Below, one piece after another: positions 52,560 through 60,565 of a DNA stretch of 64,000 nt. Source of the DNA: Streptomyces antarcticus (GTDB lineage Bacteria; Actinomycetota; Actinomycetes; Streptomycetales; Streptomycetaceae); the NCBI RefSeq assembly GCF_026627255.1, contig NZ_JAPNLM010000003.1:1-64000 (forward strand), written 5' to 3'. Below the pieces are notes generated by a model, which worked only from the letters and a program-made list of their open reading frames with translations, was not told the DNA's origin and did no database searches. How positions within the stretch are numbered: position 1 is the first letter of the stretch; each line of letters starts with the position of its first letter. Position numbers and translations under genes: made by a program.

Positions 52560-54085
52560 CGGTTCTCTTCCCGCCCGTGCGCCGTGCGCGGGGTGAAGTC
52601 CGCTTCCACGCCCGTCACCCGGGTGCCGGTGAAATGCAGCAGGGTCTCAGCGCTGCCCTCGTCGACCAGGCCGGACGCCCCCCAGGCAGGGCGGGGCGTG
52701 TCCAGGTGGAGGCTCATCACCGAGGACCCGTTCACCTTTACCTCCCCGGCGGTGATGCGGGCAGCCACGCGCAGCCCGTCGTCGGGGTCCGCGGCGCACA
52801 CGTACCCCTCCAGGCCGTAACCGGTGGAGTTGGCGAGGTGTAGGGCCTCCTCCTCCCGCTCGTAGGTGTGCACGGCGGCCACCGGGCCGAACAGTTCCCG
52901 GCGGGTCGCCTCCTCGGGCGCTCCGGTGATCAGCAGCGGGGCGAAGTGGCTGCCGCGTTCCGGCACCTCGGTCCACGTGTGGGCCTTGGCGCCGGCGGCG
53001 GTCAGGGCGTGCACGCCTGCCGTCATGGTGGCGTGGTGGCGGGAGTGGGCGAGCGGTCCGTAGCCGGTGCCCAGGGCCAGGGGGCCGCCCGCCCGCAGTG
53101 CGGCGAGCTCGCGGCCGGTGGCGTCCAGCACCTGCGGTGCCAGGTCGGCGGGCAGGATCAGCCGGCCCAGCGCCCGGCACCACTGGCCGTTGAGTGCCGT
53201 CAGCAGTTCGGCGGCCATCCGGCCTGCTACCGCCGGGTCGGATCCCGGCAGGACGAGCAGCGGGTTGTTGCCGCCCAGTTCGAGCTGCACGGGCTTGAGG
53301 GACTGACCGCAGACGGCGCCGATCTTCCGGCCCGCCTCGGTCCCCCCGGTGAAGGAGACGACGCGGATCCGCTCGTCGGCCACCAGCCGGGATCCGGTCG
53401 CGGCGTCCCCGTGCAGCAGTTGCAGGACGGCCGTCGGCGCCCCGGCCGCCGCCAGCCCCAGGGCGGCGGCCTCCACCAGCAACTGGGTTCCGTACGGGCT
53501 GATTTCCGGAGCCTTGATGACCACCGGGCAGCCCGCGGCGAGCGCACTGGCCGCCTTGTGGGCTGCCATCGGCGCGGGGGCGTTGTAGGGGAGCACGCAC
53601 AGGGCGGGACCGAGCGCGGCGCGCCGCACCAGCACCGGGTGGCCGCCGTGACCCGTGACCGTGCGCCGCAGCAGTCCGGCGCGCAGCTGGGCCGCCGCGA
53701 TGTGGAAGGCCCCCGAGAGGATGACCCCCAGGCGGGTCGTCTGGGCGAGCGGTACACCGGTGGCGAAGGCCTCCGCCGCCACGATGCGCTCCACCGATCC
53801 TTCGACCGCGGCGGCCGCGCTTTCCAGCGCCCGGGCGCGGTCCTCGTCCGGCAGACCGCACCAGGCCCCGGAGCGGTGGAGCGCGGCGGCCGCCGCCAGT
53901 GCGGTTTCGACCCGCTCGGCGGAGCTGGCGAAGGCCGGCCGGATCCGGTCGCCGGTGTCCGGGTCCTCCAAGTCGAAGTCGAGGCGCAGCTCGCAGGGCT
54001 GCCATGTCCCCTCAACGAAGTCGCTCGTGGCAGGCAGGGTGACGGGCGCGCCGGCGGAATCGGGGAGACGGGGTACGAGGGTCAC
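52556..54085 (-). CDS. Aldehyde dehydrogenase (large, acyl-reductase-like)
   Basis: A 509-residue aldehyde dehydrogenase superfamily member. It has the GPALCVLPYNAPAPMAAHKA stretch, VVSFTGGTEAGRKIGAVCG, LELGGNNPLLVL and GQWCRALGRLILPAD with the catalytic Cys, then RRELFGPVAAVHTY. It belongs to the branch of ALDH proteins with a longer N-terminus (VTLVPRLPDSAGAPVTL). The GTG at 54085 overlaps the acyl-CoA dehydrogenase-like stop (TGA at 54082). Together with the genes on either side it forms a coupled four-gene oxidation module. Confidence 0.85.
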   Translation of the reverse strand: MTLVPRLPDSAGAPVTLPATSDFVEGTWQPCELRLDFDLEDPDTGDRIRPAFASSAERVETALAAAAALHRSGAWCGLPDEDRARALESAAAAVEGSVERIVAAEAFATGVPLAQTTRLGVILSGAFHIAAAQLRAGLLRRTVTGHGGHPVLVRRAALGPALCVLPYNAPAPMAAHKAASALAAGCPVVIKAPEISPYGTQLLVEAAALGLAAAGAPTAVLQLLHGDAATGSRLVADERIRVVSFTGGTEAGRKIGAVCGQSLKPVQLELGGNNPLLVLPGSDPAVAGRMAAELLTALNGQWCRALGRLILPADLAPQVLDATGRELAALRAGGPLALGTGYGPLAHSRHHATMTAGVHALTAAGAKAHTWTEVPERGSHFAPLLITGAPEEATRRELFGPVAAVHTYEREEEALHLANSTGYGLEGYVCAADPDDGLRVAARITAGEVKVNGSSVMSLHLDTPRPAWGASGLVDEGSAETLLHFTGTRVTGVEADFTPRTAHGREENR

Positions 54086-55365
54086 TGGCTCTCTCCGAGC
54101 GTAGCGAACAGCGCGTTCTCCTGCGCATCGGTGGCGATCTTCGCCGCCTCCAGGCGGCCACGCTCGGCGGGGAAGGTCATCACGAGGCCCATGGCCAGGT
54201 CGCGCAGGGTGCGGCCGATGACGCCGTCCAACCGTGCCTCTGAGGTGCCAGACGCCTTCAGGGCGCCCAGGGCGACGCCGAAGCAGGCCTCGGTGACCGC
54301 GCCCTTGCCCAGCCGCCACTGGCTGAACACCTCTGACTTGGGCCTGATCGGGGGCTCGGAGGTCTCCAGTTCGAGCTGGCGCCGCAGCCACTGGTAGGCG
54401 GTCTCCAGGTTTTGGGTCATGTCCCCGATGAGGACCTGGTGCATGGGGGAAGAGGCGATGGGCCGGCCGGTGTCGGCGAAGGTCTTCCTGGTCAGCAGGT
54501 CCAGCGTGTAGTCGTAGACGGCCTGTGCGGCGCCGGTGTAGACGGCTGCGATGGCGAGCTGATTGCCCACGAAGCTGCCGCGGCTTACCTGGAGCATGCG
54601 CGTGAAGGCCCCCGGCACGGTCAGGGCGTCGCGGTCGGCGACGAAGACCTCGTCGAGCCGGATGCCGTGGTTGGCGCTGCCGCGCATGCCGAGGCCGTTC
54701 CAGTGCGGGCGGGAGGACACCCCGGCGGCGTCGCGCGGCACGAGGAACATGGCCAGGCCGTCCGCGGTCTGCGTCTTCTCCAGCCGGGCGGTGACCAGGT
54801 AGATGTCGGCGACTCCGGTCGCGCAGCCGAAGGACTTCTCACCGGTGAGGACCCAGCCGCCCTCGGTACGGGCGGCTGTGGTCGCAATGGATATGTTCGC
54901 GGCGGCGCTCTTGGCTGACTCGCTGGCGAAGTTGGCGAGCCAGGAGCCTGCCGCCATCGTGGTCAGGACCCGCTCGGCGAAGGCGGTGACGGCGGGCGTC
55001 TCCTCCTGGGTGAACAGGCCCGCGCGGATGGCCTCCAGGGGCAGCAGACCGCGCGAGGCACTGGTGTTGTGGAAGAAGAAGGCGAGCGCCGTGGAGGGGC
55101 AGGCAGTGCCCATGGCGTAGGTGGCTGCCGCGAGGTCGCGCAGACCGCCCCCGATCCCGCCGTACTTCTCGGGCACGACGAGCCCGAGCAGGCCGGCCTC
55201 TCGCAGCAGCCCGGTGTGACCCGCCGGGAAGGCGGCCTGCGCATCGGCGTCGGCGGCCGCCGCCCGCAGGGCAGGCAGTACGGATTCGACGCGCTCGGCG
55301 CGGGCCCGCTCGGCCGGCGTCATGCGGTCGACGAGGTGCGCGCCCGTGAGTTGCTGCGTGGTCAT
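54082..55365 (-). CDS. Acyl-CoA dehydrogenase-fold flavoprotein, probably a monooxygenase
   Basis: A 427-residue protein with the acyl-CoA dehydrogenase fold (LLGLVVPEKYGGIGGGLRDL; GWVLTGEKSFGCATGVADIY). The catalytic Glu region of true acyl-CoA dehydrogenases is not evident; the C-terminal part reads WRLGKGAVTEACFGVALGAL. The same fold is used by group D flavin monooxygenases (DszC/HpaB type), which receive reduced flavin from a separate reductase, and the next gene upstream encodes a flavin reductase domain. I therefore favour a two-component monooxygenase. ATG at 55365 (MTTQQLTGAHL) after AAGGAGTCCACGCCG. Coupled to the ALDH downstream. Confidence 0.78.
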   Translation of the reverse strand: MTTQQLTGAHLVDRMTPAERARAERVESVLPALRAAAADADAQAAFPAGHTGLLREAGLLGLVVPEKYGGIGGGLRDLAAATYAMGTACPSTALAFFFHNTSASRGLLPLEAIRAGLFTQEETPAVTAFAERVLTTMAAGSWLANFASESAKSAAANISIATTAARTEGGWVLTGEKSFGCATGVADIYLVTARLEKTQTADGLAMFLVPRDAAGVSSRPHWNGLGMRGSANHGIRLDEVFVADRDALTVPGAFTRMLQVSRGSFVGNQLAIAAVYTGAAQAVYDYTLDLLTRKTFADTGRPIASSPMHQVLIGDMTQNLETAYQWLRRQLELETSEPPIRPKSEVFSQWRLGKGAVTEACFGVALGALKASGTSEARLDGVIGRTLRDLAMGLVMTFPAERGRLEAAKIATDAQENALFATLGESQ

Positions 55366-55378
55366 CGGCGTGGACTCC

Positions 55379-56680
55379 TTACTGGGATTCCGGGCCGCGG
55401 GAGGCGGCTGCCCGGGCGGGGGAGCAGGGGGCGGGCGCGGCGGGCGGTTGCCTTCGCAGCACACCCAGTTCGGCGCGCAGGGCCCGTACCGCGGCGATGT
55501 CCAGGGGGGCCGCGACGCCCATGCGGGAGCAAAGCAGTACGAGCCGCTCGGTGGCCAGCAGGCCGCCGTGGCCGCCGAGGGTGGTGTCGAAGCACCTGAC
55601 CCCGCTTTTCATCCCGGTCAGGGCGTTGACCAGGCCGAGGCCGTGGTCGTCGCGCAGCGCGAGGCGCAGGGGGACGGGCCCGGCCGCGGGGATCGCGTCC
55701 TGGAGCAGTCGGCGCAGTGCCAAAGGTGATGCTCCGTCCGCATCGTCGTGGCCCTCTGCGGGTTCCTCCAGGACGATCTCCCCGCAGCCGGCGGCGGCCA
55801 GCCGCTGCACGGTCAGCAGGCCGGCGCGGGCCGCCCCCGGGCGCAGCGCGTCGCGTATCCGGGCGACCACGAGGGTGTCCGGGTGCCCGGCGCCGTTGAC
55901 CGCCCGGACCGCGTGGACGGCCTCCCCGCCGGTACCGTCCGGTGCGACGGTGAGCTCGACGGCGGGGCAGCCGGCCTCGGCGGCGGCGACGGCGGCCGAG
56001 GCGTTGTCGACGTGGACCGAGGAGCAGCTCATACCGGCGGCCCCGGCGCCGGCCGTTCCTGCGCCGTCGAGCGATGTGAGGCGCACCCGTACGCCCGCCC
56101 GCCGCAGCGCGTGGGTCAGGCGAGCGATGTGCGGCGCTGCCACCGCGTCGGTCAGGCCGGTGTCGGCCAGGTCCACGCGGTCGGGGAGCGGATCCGCGAG
56201 CTGCCCCCAGGAGCGCGAGTGGAACAGCAGCGGGGAGGTGATGCGCGGTACTCCCGCTGCCACCACCTCACCCAGGAAGATGGAGTGGTCCCCGCCGGGG
56301 TAGCGGTGCAGGACGCGGCAGTCGACCCAGGCCGCCGAGTCCGTCAGCACGGGACTGCCGGTGGCGCCGGGCAGCCAGTCGCCCGCCGCGAAGCGATCGG
56401 TGACCCCCGGCTCCATGCCCGCGAACCTGCGTCCCAGTGCGAGGTGGTCCCGGCCCAAAACGTTGACGGCGAACACCCCGTTGCGTATGAGGAGATCGTG
56501 GGAGCGGATCCCCTGGTCCAAGCAGACCAGGACGAGAGGTGGTGCGAGGCTGACGCTGCTGAACGAGCTCGCCGTCATGCCGTGCCAGCCCTCCTCGCCG
56601 GCCGTGGTGACGATCCCCACGCCGCTGGGCCACCGGGACAGCACCTGACGGAAGGTCGATTCGTCGATGACGGTCGTCAT
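55379..56680 (-). CDS. Flavin reductase fused to an HMG-CoA lyase-like TIM barrel
   Basis: A 433-residue fusion. Residues 1-165 are a flavin reductase-like FMN-binding split barrel (PSGVGIVTTAGEEGWHGMTA and SSFSSVSLAPPLVLVCLDQG; GDHSIFLGEVVAAG). Residues about 170-415 resemble the pyruvate carboxyltransferase/HMG-CoA lyase TIM barrel (LRLALRDDHGLGLVNALTGM; GVRCFDTTLGGHGGLLATE) but lack the N-terminal RDGxQ motif. The reductase part can supply reduced flavin to the acyl-CoA dehydrogenase-fold protein encoded next. The lyase-like part may be catalytic or only structural. Start at the ATG 56680; TTG at 56695 is an alternative. First gene of its operon. Confidence 0.75.
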   Translation of the reverse strand: MTTVIDESTFRQVLSRWPSGVGIVTTAGEEGWHGMTASSFSSVSLAPPLVLVCLDQGIRSHDLLIRNGVFAVNVLGRDHLALGRRFAGMEPGVTDRFAAGDWLPGATGSPVLTDSAAWVDCRVLHRYPGGDHSIFLGEVVAAGVPRITSPLLFHSRSWGQLADPLPDRVDLADTGLTDAVAAPHIARLTHALRRAGVRVRLTSLDGAGTAGAGAAGMSCSSVHVDNASAAVAAAEAGCPAVELTVAPDGTGGEAVHAVRAVNGAGHPDTLVVARIRDALRPGAARAGLLTVQRLAAAGCGEIVLEEPAEGHDDADGASPLALRRLLQDAIPAAGPVPLRLALRDDHGLGLVNALTGMKSGVRCFDTTLGGHGGLLATERLVLLCSRMGVAAPLDIAAVRALRAELGVLRRQPPAAPAPCSPARAAASRGPESQ

Positions 56681-56701
56681 CGCACCCCCGCTCAATTATG
56701 T

Positions 56702-56725
56702 TTCCTCTAGTGGAACACTGTATCC
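56702..56725. promoter_or_regulatory. Cluster operator before flavin-reductase operon
   Basis: TTCCTCTAGTGGAACACTG at 56702-56720 and GGAACAC-TGTATCC at 56712-56725 match the CTAG-containing cluster operator, in the divergent region between the flavin reductase fusion and the IclR gene. Confidence 0.75.
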
Positions 56726-56784
56726 ATGAGCGTAACGACGGTCGCGTCGCGGTGTCAACGAATCCACCCGCCTCGGGATCACTG

Positions 56785-56799
56785 TTTCCCCTGGGGAAA
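56785..56799. promoter_or_regulatory. IclR self-operator candidate
   Basis: TTTCCCC-T-GGGGAAA is a perfect 15-bp palindrome with a central T. It lies 64 bases before the IclR start at 56863. Its TTTCC/GGAAA halves are the same as in the other cluster operators, suggesting autoregulation. Confidence 0.65.
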
Positions 56800-56862
56800 T
56801 CGACGTTATGCTTTTGCCAAGTCGGGGGACGGCCTCGAAACCATCGCGCAAAAGGGGCACCT

Positions 56863-57651
56863 GTGACCGAGGAGACGAGCAGCAGCAGGTCCATCGCCGC
56901 AGTCGAGCGCGCCATGGACGTGCTGCTGATGTTCGGCCGCAGCGGCCGCCCCGACCTCGGTGTCACCGAGATCGCCCAAGAACTGGACATCACCAAGGCC
57001 GCCGTGCACCGCGTCCTCACGGCCCTGCGCAACCGCGACCTGATCATCACGGATCCCGTCACCCGCCGCTACGCCCTCGGACCGGCCGCCATCTCCCTCG
57101 GCCGCGCCTACTTGGCGCGCACCGACCTGCGGGTCCTCGCGGCCCCGGAGCTGCGCCGGCTCGCCGCCCAATGCGGGGAGACCGCCACCCTCTCCATCCG
57201 CCGCGGCGACACCAGGCTCTACGTCGACCAGGTCGTCCCCGAGCAGGAGCTGCGTATGGAGGTGGCCCTCGGGATCCCGCTCCCCCTGCACGCGGGCAGC
57301 TCCTCCAAGGCCTTCCTCGCCTTCCTGTCCGACGCCGAGATCGAGACCTACCTCGAACGCCACCCCCTGGACGCGGTCACCGACCGGACCATCACCGACC
57401 CCGAGCGCATGCGCAAGGAGCTGTCCGCCATCAAGCGGCGCGGCTACGCCATGTCGGTGGGGGAGCGGCAGAGCGGTTCAGCCTCGCTCGCCGCGCCCGT
57501 CTTCGGACACGACGGCCATGTCATCGCGGTGGTCAGCCTGGCCGGCCCGCAGTCCCGGTTCAAGCCGCGCCTGGCCGAGTGCGCCCCGCTGCTGATGGCG
57601 AGCGTCGAACGGCTCTCGGCCGAGTTCGGGTACCGGCCAGGGGTCCGGTGA
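56863..57651 (+). CDS. IclR-family transcriptional regulator, likely cluster regulator
   Basis: A 262-residue IclR protein. The winged helix-turn-helix is at about 8-70 (IAAVERAMDVLLMFGRSGRP; LDITKAAVHRVLTALRNRDL). The IclR effector-binding domain follows (RLAAQCGETATLSIRRGDTR; GIPLPLHAGSSSKAFLAFLS; RRGYAMSVGERQSGSASLAA). GTG at 56863 with AAAAGGGGCACCT upstream is the start; the longer reading is not conserved. It lies inside the cluster next to two operator palindromes, so it is the best candidate for binding the repeated GAAACA-N-TGTTTC sites and sensing a pathway intermediate. Confidence 0.88.
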   Translation: MTEETSSSRSIAAVERAMDVLLMFGRSGRPDLGVTEIAQELDITKAAVHRVLTALRNRDLIITDPVTRRYALGPAAISLGRAYLARTDLRVLAAPELRRLAAQCGETATLSIRRGDTRLYVDQVVPEQELRMEVALGIPLPLHAGSSSKAFLAFLSDAEIETYLERHPLDAVTDRTITDPERMRKELSAIKRRGYAMSVGERQSGSASLAAPVFGHDGHVIAVVSLAGPQSRFKPRLAECAPLLMASVERLSAEFGYRPGVR

Positions 57652-57657
57652 CCCGCC

Positions 57658-58353
57658 TCAGAGGTCGGCCCCGGGCTTGAGCACCCCCAGCGCCGCGGCG
57701 GCCAGGACGCACGTCCAGATCCCCGCCACGTACGGGACACAGCCGTTGACCGCCCGACGCAGCGTCCGCTCGACCCCGTCGCCTCCTCCCGAGCCCGCCA
57801 GGTCGCGGAACGCGGCCCCGAACGGGCGCAGCGTCAGCCGGATGCCCAGCCCGCAGGCGATCGCCGTCGCATACAGCAGGACCTTGGCGCCCAGCCAGCG
57901 GGGATCGGTCCGCACCCCGAACGGCTCCGCGGCCAGCAGGGTGTAGAGCCCGACGTCCCACAGTGAGGCCGTCAGTGCGACGCGTATCGCCCAGTCCGCT
58001 CGGCGTATCCAGGGGCGGCGGCCCGGACGGTGGTGCTCGCGCACGGTCAGCCACAGCCAGAGCGCCGCGAAAGCCCAGGTCACCCCGGCGGACCAGCCGT
58101 TGAGCAGGCGCTGCGCCCCGTGCGGCTCCAGCGCCATGAGCGTGATTCCGCTCGGCAGTATCAGCACCAGGCAGATCTTCGGGCCGAGATCCAGCACACT
58201 CATGATCGACAGCGCCGTCGAGCGGGCGGCGACGGGCAGGCCCGGCTGCAGGACGTACCGGCTGGAGACGTAGACGCCGAGGTCGCCGCCCAGCCAGAAG
58301 ACGAATAGCAGGATGTGGAGCAGGATCCACCATCCGTGCGGATGTGCTCCCAT
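57658..58353 (-). CDS. CopD-like/DUF-type membrane protein
   Basis: A 231-residue protein with about five to six helices. The first helix (GWWILLHILLFVFWLGGDLG) and LQPGLPVAARSTALSIMSVL, with regularly placed histidines and arginines, resemble CopD-like proteins, some of which bind haem or copper. No soluble domain. The ATG at 58353 lies two bases after the stop of the HMG-CoA lyase-like gene, so the two are co-transcribed. Function unknown; a role in membrane redox or haem/tetrapyrrole handling is possible. Confidence 0.6.
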   Translation of the reverse strand: MGAHPHGWWILLHILLFVFWLGGDLGVYVSSRYVLQPGLPVAARSTALSIMSVLDLGPKICLVLILPSGITLMALEPHGAQRLLNGWSAGVTWAFAALWLWLTVREHHRPGRRPWIRRADWAIRVALTASLWDVGLYTLLAAEPFGVRTDPRWLGAKVLLYATAIACGLGIRLTLRPFGAAFRDLAGSGGGDGVERTLRRAVNGCVPYVAGIWTCVLAAAALGVLKPGADL

Positions 58354-58355
58354 GT

Positions 58356-59306
58356 CTACTCCTCCCCCCGCTCGCCGCTGCGCTCGGACTCGGGGAAGGG
58401 GCCTGCCCGGCCCAGCAGGGCGGGCACCTGGATGCCGAGCACGGTGCCCAGCCAGGTCCCCGCCGCAGCGGCCGATTCCAGGTCGATGCCCGGTTCCAGG
58501 CCCATCCGCCGCAGCAGGTAGACCAGGTCCTCGGTCGCGATGTTGCCGGTGGCGGCCGGGGCGAAGGGGCAGCCGCCGATGCCGCCGAGGGAGGAGTCGA
58601 GCCACGCCGCACCGGCCGCGGCGGCTGCCACCGCGTTCGCGTAGCCGGTGTTGCGCGTGTTGTGGAAGTGGCAGCGCAGGACCACTCCGGGCGCCTGTTC
58701 CCGTACCGCCGTGAGCAGCCGGGTGACCGCGTCGGGGGCGCCCACGCCGATGGTGTCGGCGAGGACGATCTCCTCGGCGCCCGACTCCGCGGCGATCCGG
58801 GCCAGTTCGGCCACGGCCGACTCCGGGGTCTCCCCCTCGAAGGGGCAGCCGAACGCCGCCGCGATGGTCAGTGAGCGCCCGATCCCCTCCGCGTGGGCGC
58901 GGGAGGCGATCCCCTCCCACGCGGCCAGCGCCTCGCGCGTGCCCATGCCCTGATTGCGGCGCGAGAACGCGTCGCTCGCCACCACCACGTAGTTGACCTC
59001 GTCCACGCCGCTCGCACTTGCCCGTTCCATGCCGCGGGCGTTGAGCACCAGGCCGCTGTAGCGAACACCGTCCGGGCGCTTGAGCAGTCCCATCACCTCC
59101 TCCGCTCCCGCCATCTGCGGCACCCGGCCGGGATGGACGAAGGCCACCGCCTCCACCCGCCGCGCGCCCGCGGCCACCGCCCGCTCGATCAGGGCCACGC
59201 GCTGCGCCGGGGACAGTGCACGCACCTCGTTCTGCAGTCCGTCACGCGGGGCCACTTCCACCACGCCGGGACCAGTGAGCGGCTTGGCCGCCAAGGAGTT
59301 GTCCAT
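58356..59306 (-). CDS. Hydroxymethylglutaryl-CoA lyase-type enzyme
   Basis: A 316-residue TIM-barrel lyase of the HMG-CoA lyase family. The RDGLQNE motif (VVEVAPRDGLQNEVRALSP) near the N-terminus, the metal-binding HFHNTRNTGYANA and the C-terminal loop GGIGGCPFAPAATGN with the catalytic Cys are intact. It cleaves a 3-hydroxy-3-methyl-type acyl-CoA to acetyl-CoA (or propionyl-CoA) and an oxo-acid. Next to a CaiB CoA-transferase, it is the likely exit of the pathway for a branched dicarboxylate. The citramalyl-CoA type reaction is an alternative. ATG at 59306. Confidence 0.9.
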   Translation of the reverse strand: MDNSLAAKPLTGPGVVEVAPRDGLQNEVRALSPAQRVALIERAVAAGARRVEAVAFVHPGRVPQMAGAEEVMGLLKRPDGVRYSGLVLNARGMERASASGVDEVNYVVVASDAFSRRNQGMGTREALAAWEGIASRAHAEGIGRSLTIAAAFGCPFEGETPESAVAELARIAAESGAEEIVLADTIGVGAPDAVTRLLTAVREQAPGVVLRCHFHNTRNTGYANAVAAAAAGAAWLDSSLGGIGGCPFAPAATGNIATEDLVYLLRRMGLEPGIDLESAAAAGTWLGTVLGIQVPALLGRAGPFPESERSGERGEE

Positions 59307-59328
59307 GCGTCATATTCTGTCGCGTCGA

Positions 59329-59366
59329 TTCCTCTAGCGAAACAGTGTTTCCCAAACTTACACTCG
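59329..59366. promoter_or_regulatory. Cluster operator, perfect 13-bp palindrome
   Basis: GAAACA-G-TGTTTC at 59339-59351 is perfect, preceded by TTCCTCTAGC and followed by CAAACTTACACTCG, the same layout as at 49494. TACACT (59359-59364) fits a -10 element placing the transcript start at about the CaiB ATG (59371). Confidence 0.85.
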
Positions 59367-59370
59367 CCGT

Positions 59371-60564
59371 ATGAGTGGACCCCTCTCCGACATCCGTGTC
59401 ATCGAGACCGGCACCCTGCTTGCCGGTCCCTTCTGCGGCCAGCTCCTCGGCGACCACGGCGCCGAGGTCATCAAGCTCGAGGACCCCGGACGCGGCGACC
59501 CCATGCGCCAGTGGGGACGCGAACGGCCCTACGGCAAGTCCCTGTGGTGGCCGGTCGTCGCACGCAACAAGAAGTCCGTCACCTGCAACCTGCGCCGCGA
59601 GGAAGGCCAAGAACTGGTCCGCCGCCTCGTCGCCCGCGCCGACGTCCTCGTGGAGAACTTCCGCCCCGGCACCCTGGAACGCTGGGGCCTCGGCTTCGAG
59701 GAGCTCCGCGCCATCAACCCCGGCCTCGTCATGGTCCGCGTCACCGGCTACGGACAGGACGGCCCGTACGCGCCCCGCGCCGGCTTCGGCTCCATCGGCG
59801 AGGCCATGGGCGGCATCCGCCACATCACCGGCGAACCCGACCGCCCCCCGTCCCGCGCCGGCATCTCGCTCGGCGACGCCCTCGCCGGCACCATGGCCGC
59901 GTACGGCGCCGTCATGGCCCTGCACGCCCGCACCCGCACCGGAACCGGCCAGATCGTCGATTCCGCGCTCTACGAAGCAGTCCTCGCCTACATGGAGTCC
60001 CTCCTCCCCGAATGGGAGGTGGGCGGCTACCAGCGCGAACGCACCGGCCCCGTCCTCCCCAACGTCGCCCCCAGCAACGTCTACCCGACCGCCGACGGAG
60101 CCGCCGTCCTCATCGCCGCCAACCAGGACACCGTCTTCCGCCGCCTCACCGAGGTCATGGACCGCGCCGACCTGGCCGAGGACCCCCGCTATGCCACGCA
60201 CACCGCGCGCGGAGCCCACCAAGGCGAGCTCGATGACGTCATCACCACCTGGACCGCCGGGCACGACGCGGCCACCCTGCTCGGCGCCCTGCACGCCGCC
60301 GGTGTCCCGGCCGGCAAGACCTTCACCGCCGCCGACATGCTCGCCGACCCGCACTTCGCCGCCCGCAACGCCATCGTCCGCCTCCCGCACCCCGACTTCG
60401 GCGAGATCCCCATGCAGAACGTCGTCCCGAAACTCTCCGGCACCCCCGGCGCCGTACGCTGGGTGGGCCCCGAACTCGGAGCCCACAACGACGAGGTGTA
60501 CGGCGACCTCCTGGGCCTCACCGGGGAAGAGCGTGAGAAGCTCACCGCGGACGGAGTGATCTGA
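59371..60564 (+). CDS. CaiB/BaiF family CoA-transferase
   Basis: A 397-residue class III CoA-transferase. Family landmarks are GTLLAGPFCGQLLGDHGAEV, VIKLEDPGRGDPMRQWG, LVENFRPGTLERWGLGFEEL and DALAGTMAAYGAVMALHART with the region of the catalytic Asp. It moves CoA between a dicarboxylate-type acid and a donor CoA ester, for example mesaconate, itaconate or citramalate. It would activate the ring-derived diacid before the lyase step. There is no clear ribosome-binding site; the promoter geometry suggests leaderless translation. The next gene follows within one base. Confidence 0.92.
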   Translation: MSGPLSDIRVIETGTLLAGPFCGQLLGDHGAEVIKLEDPGRGDPMRQWGRERPYGKSLWWPVVARNKKSVTCNLRREEGQELVRRLVARADVLVENFRPGTLERWGLGFEELRAINPGLVMVRVTGYGQDGPYAPRAGFGSIGEAMGGIRHITGEPDRPPSRAGISLGDALAGTMAAYGAVMALHARTRTGTGQIVDSALYEAVLAYMESLLPEWEVGGYQRERTGPVLPNVAPSNVYPTADGAAVLIAANQDTVFRRLTEVMDRADLAEDPRYATHTARGAHQGELDDVITTWTAGHDAATLLGALHAAGVPAGKTFTAADMLADPHFAARNAIVRLPHPDFGEIPMQNVVPKLSGTPGAVRWVGPELGAHNDEVYGDLLGLTGEEREKLTADGVI

Positions 60565-60565
60565 C

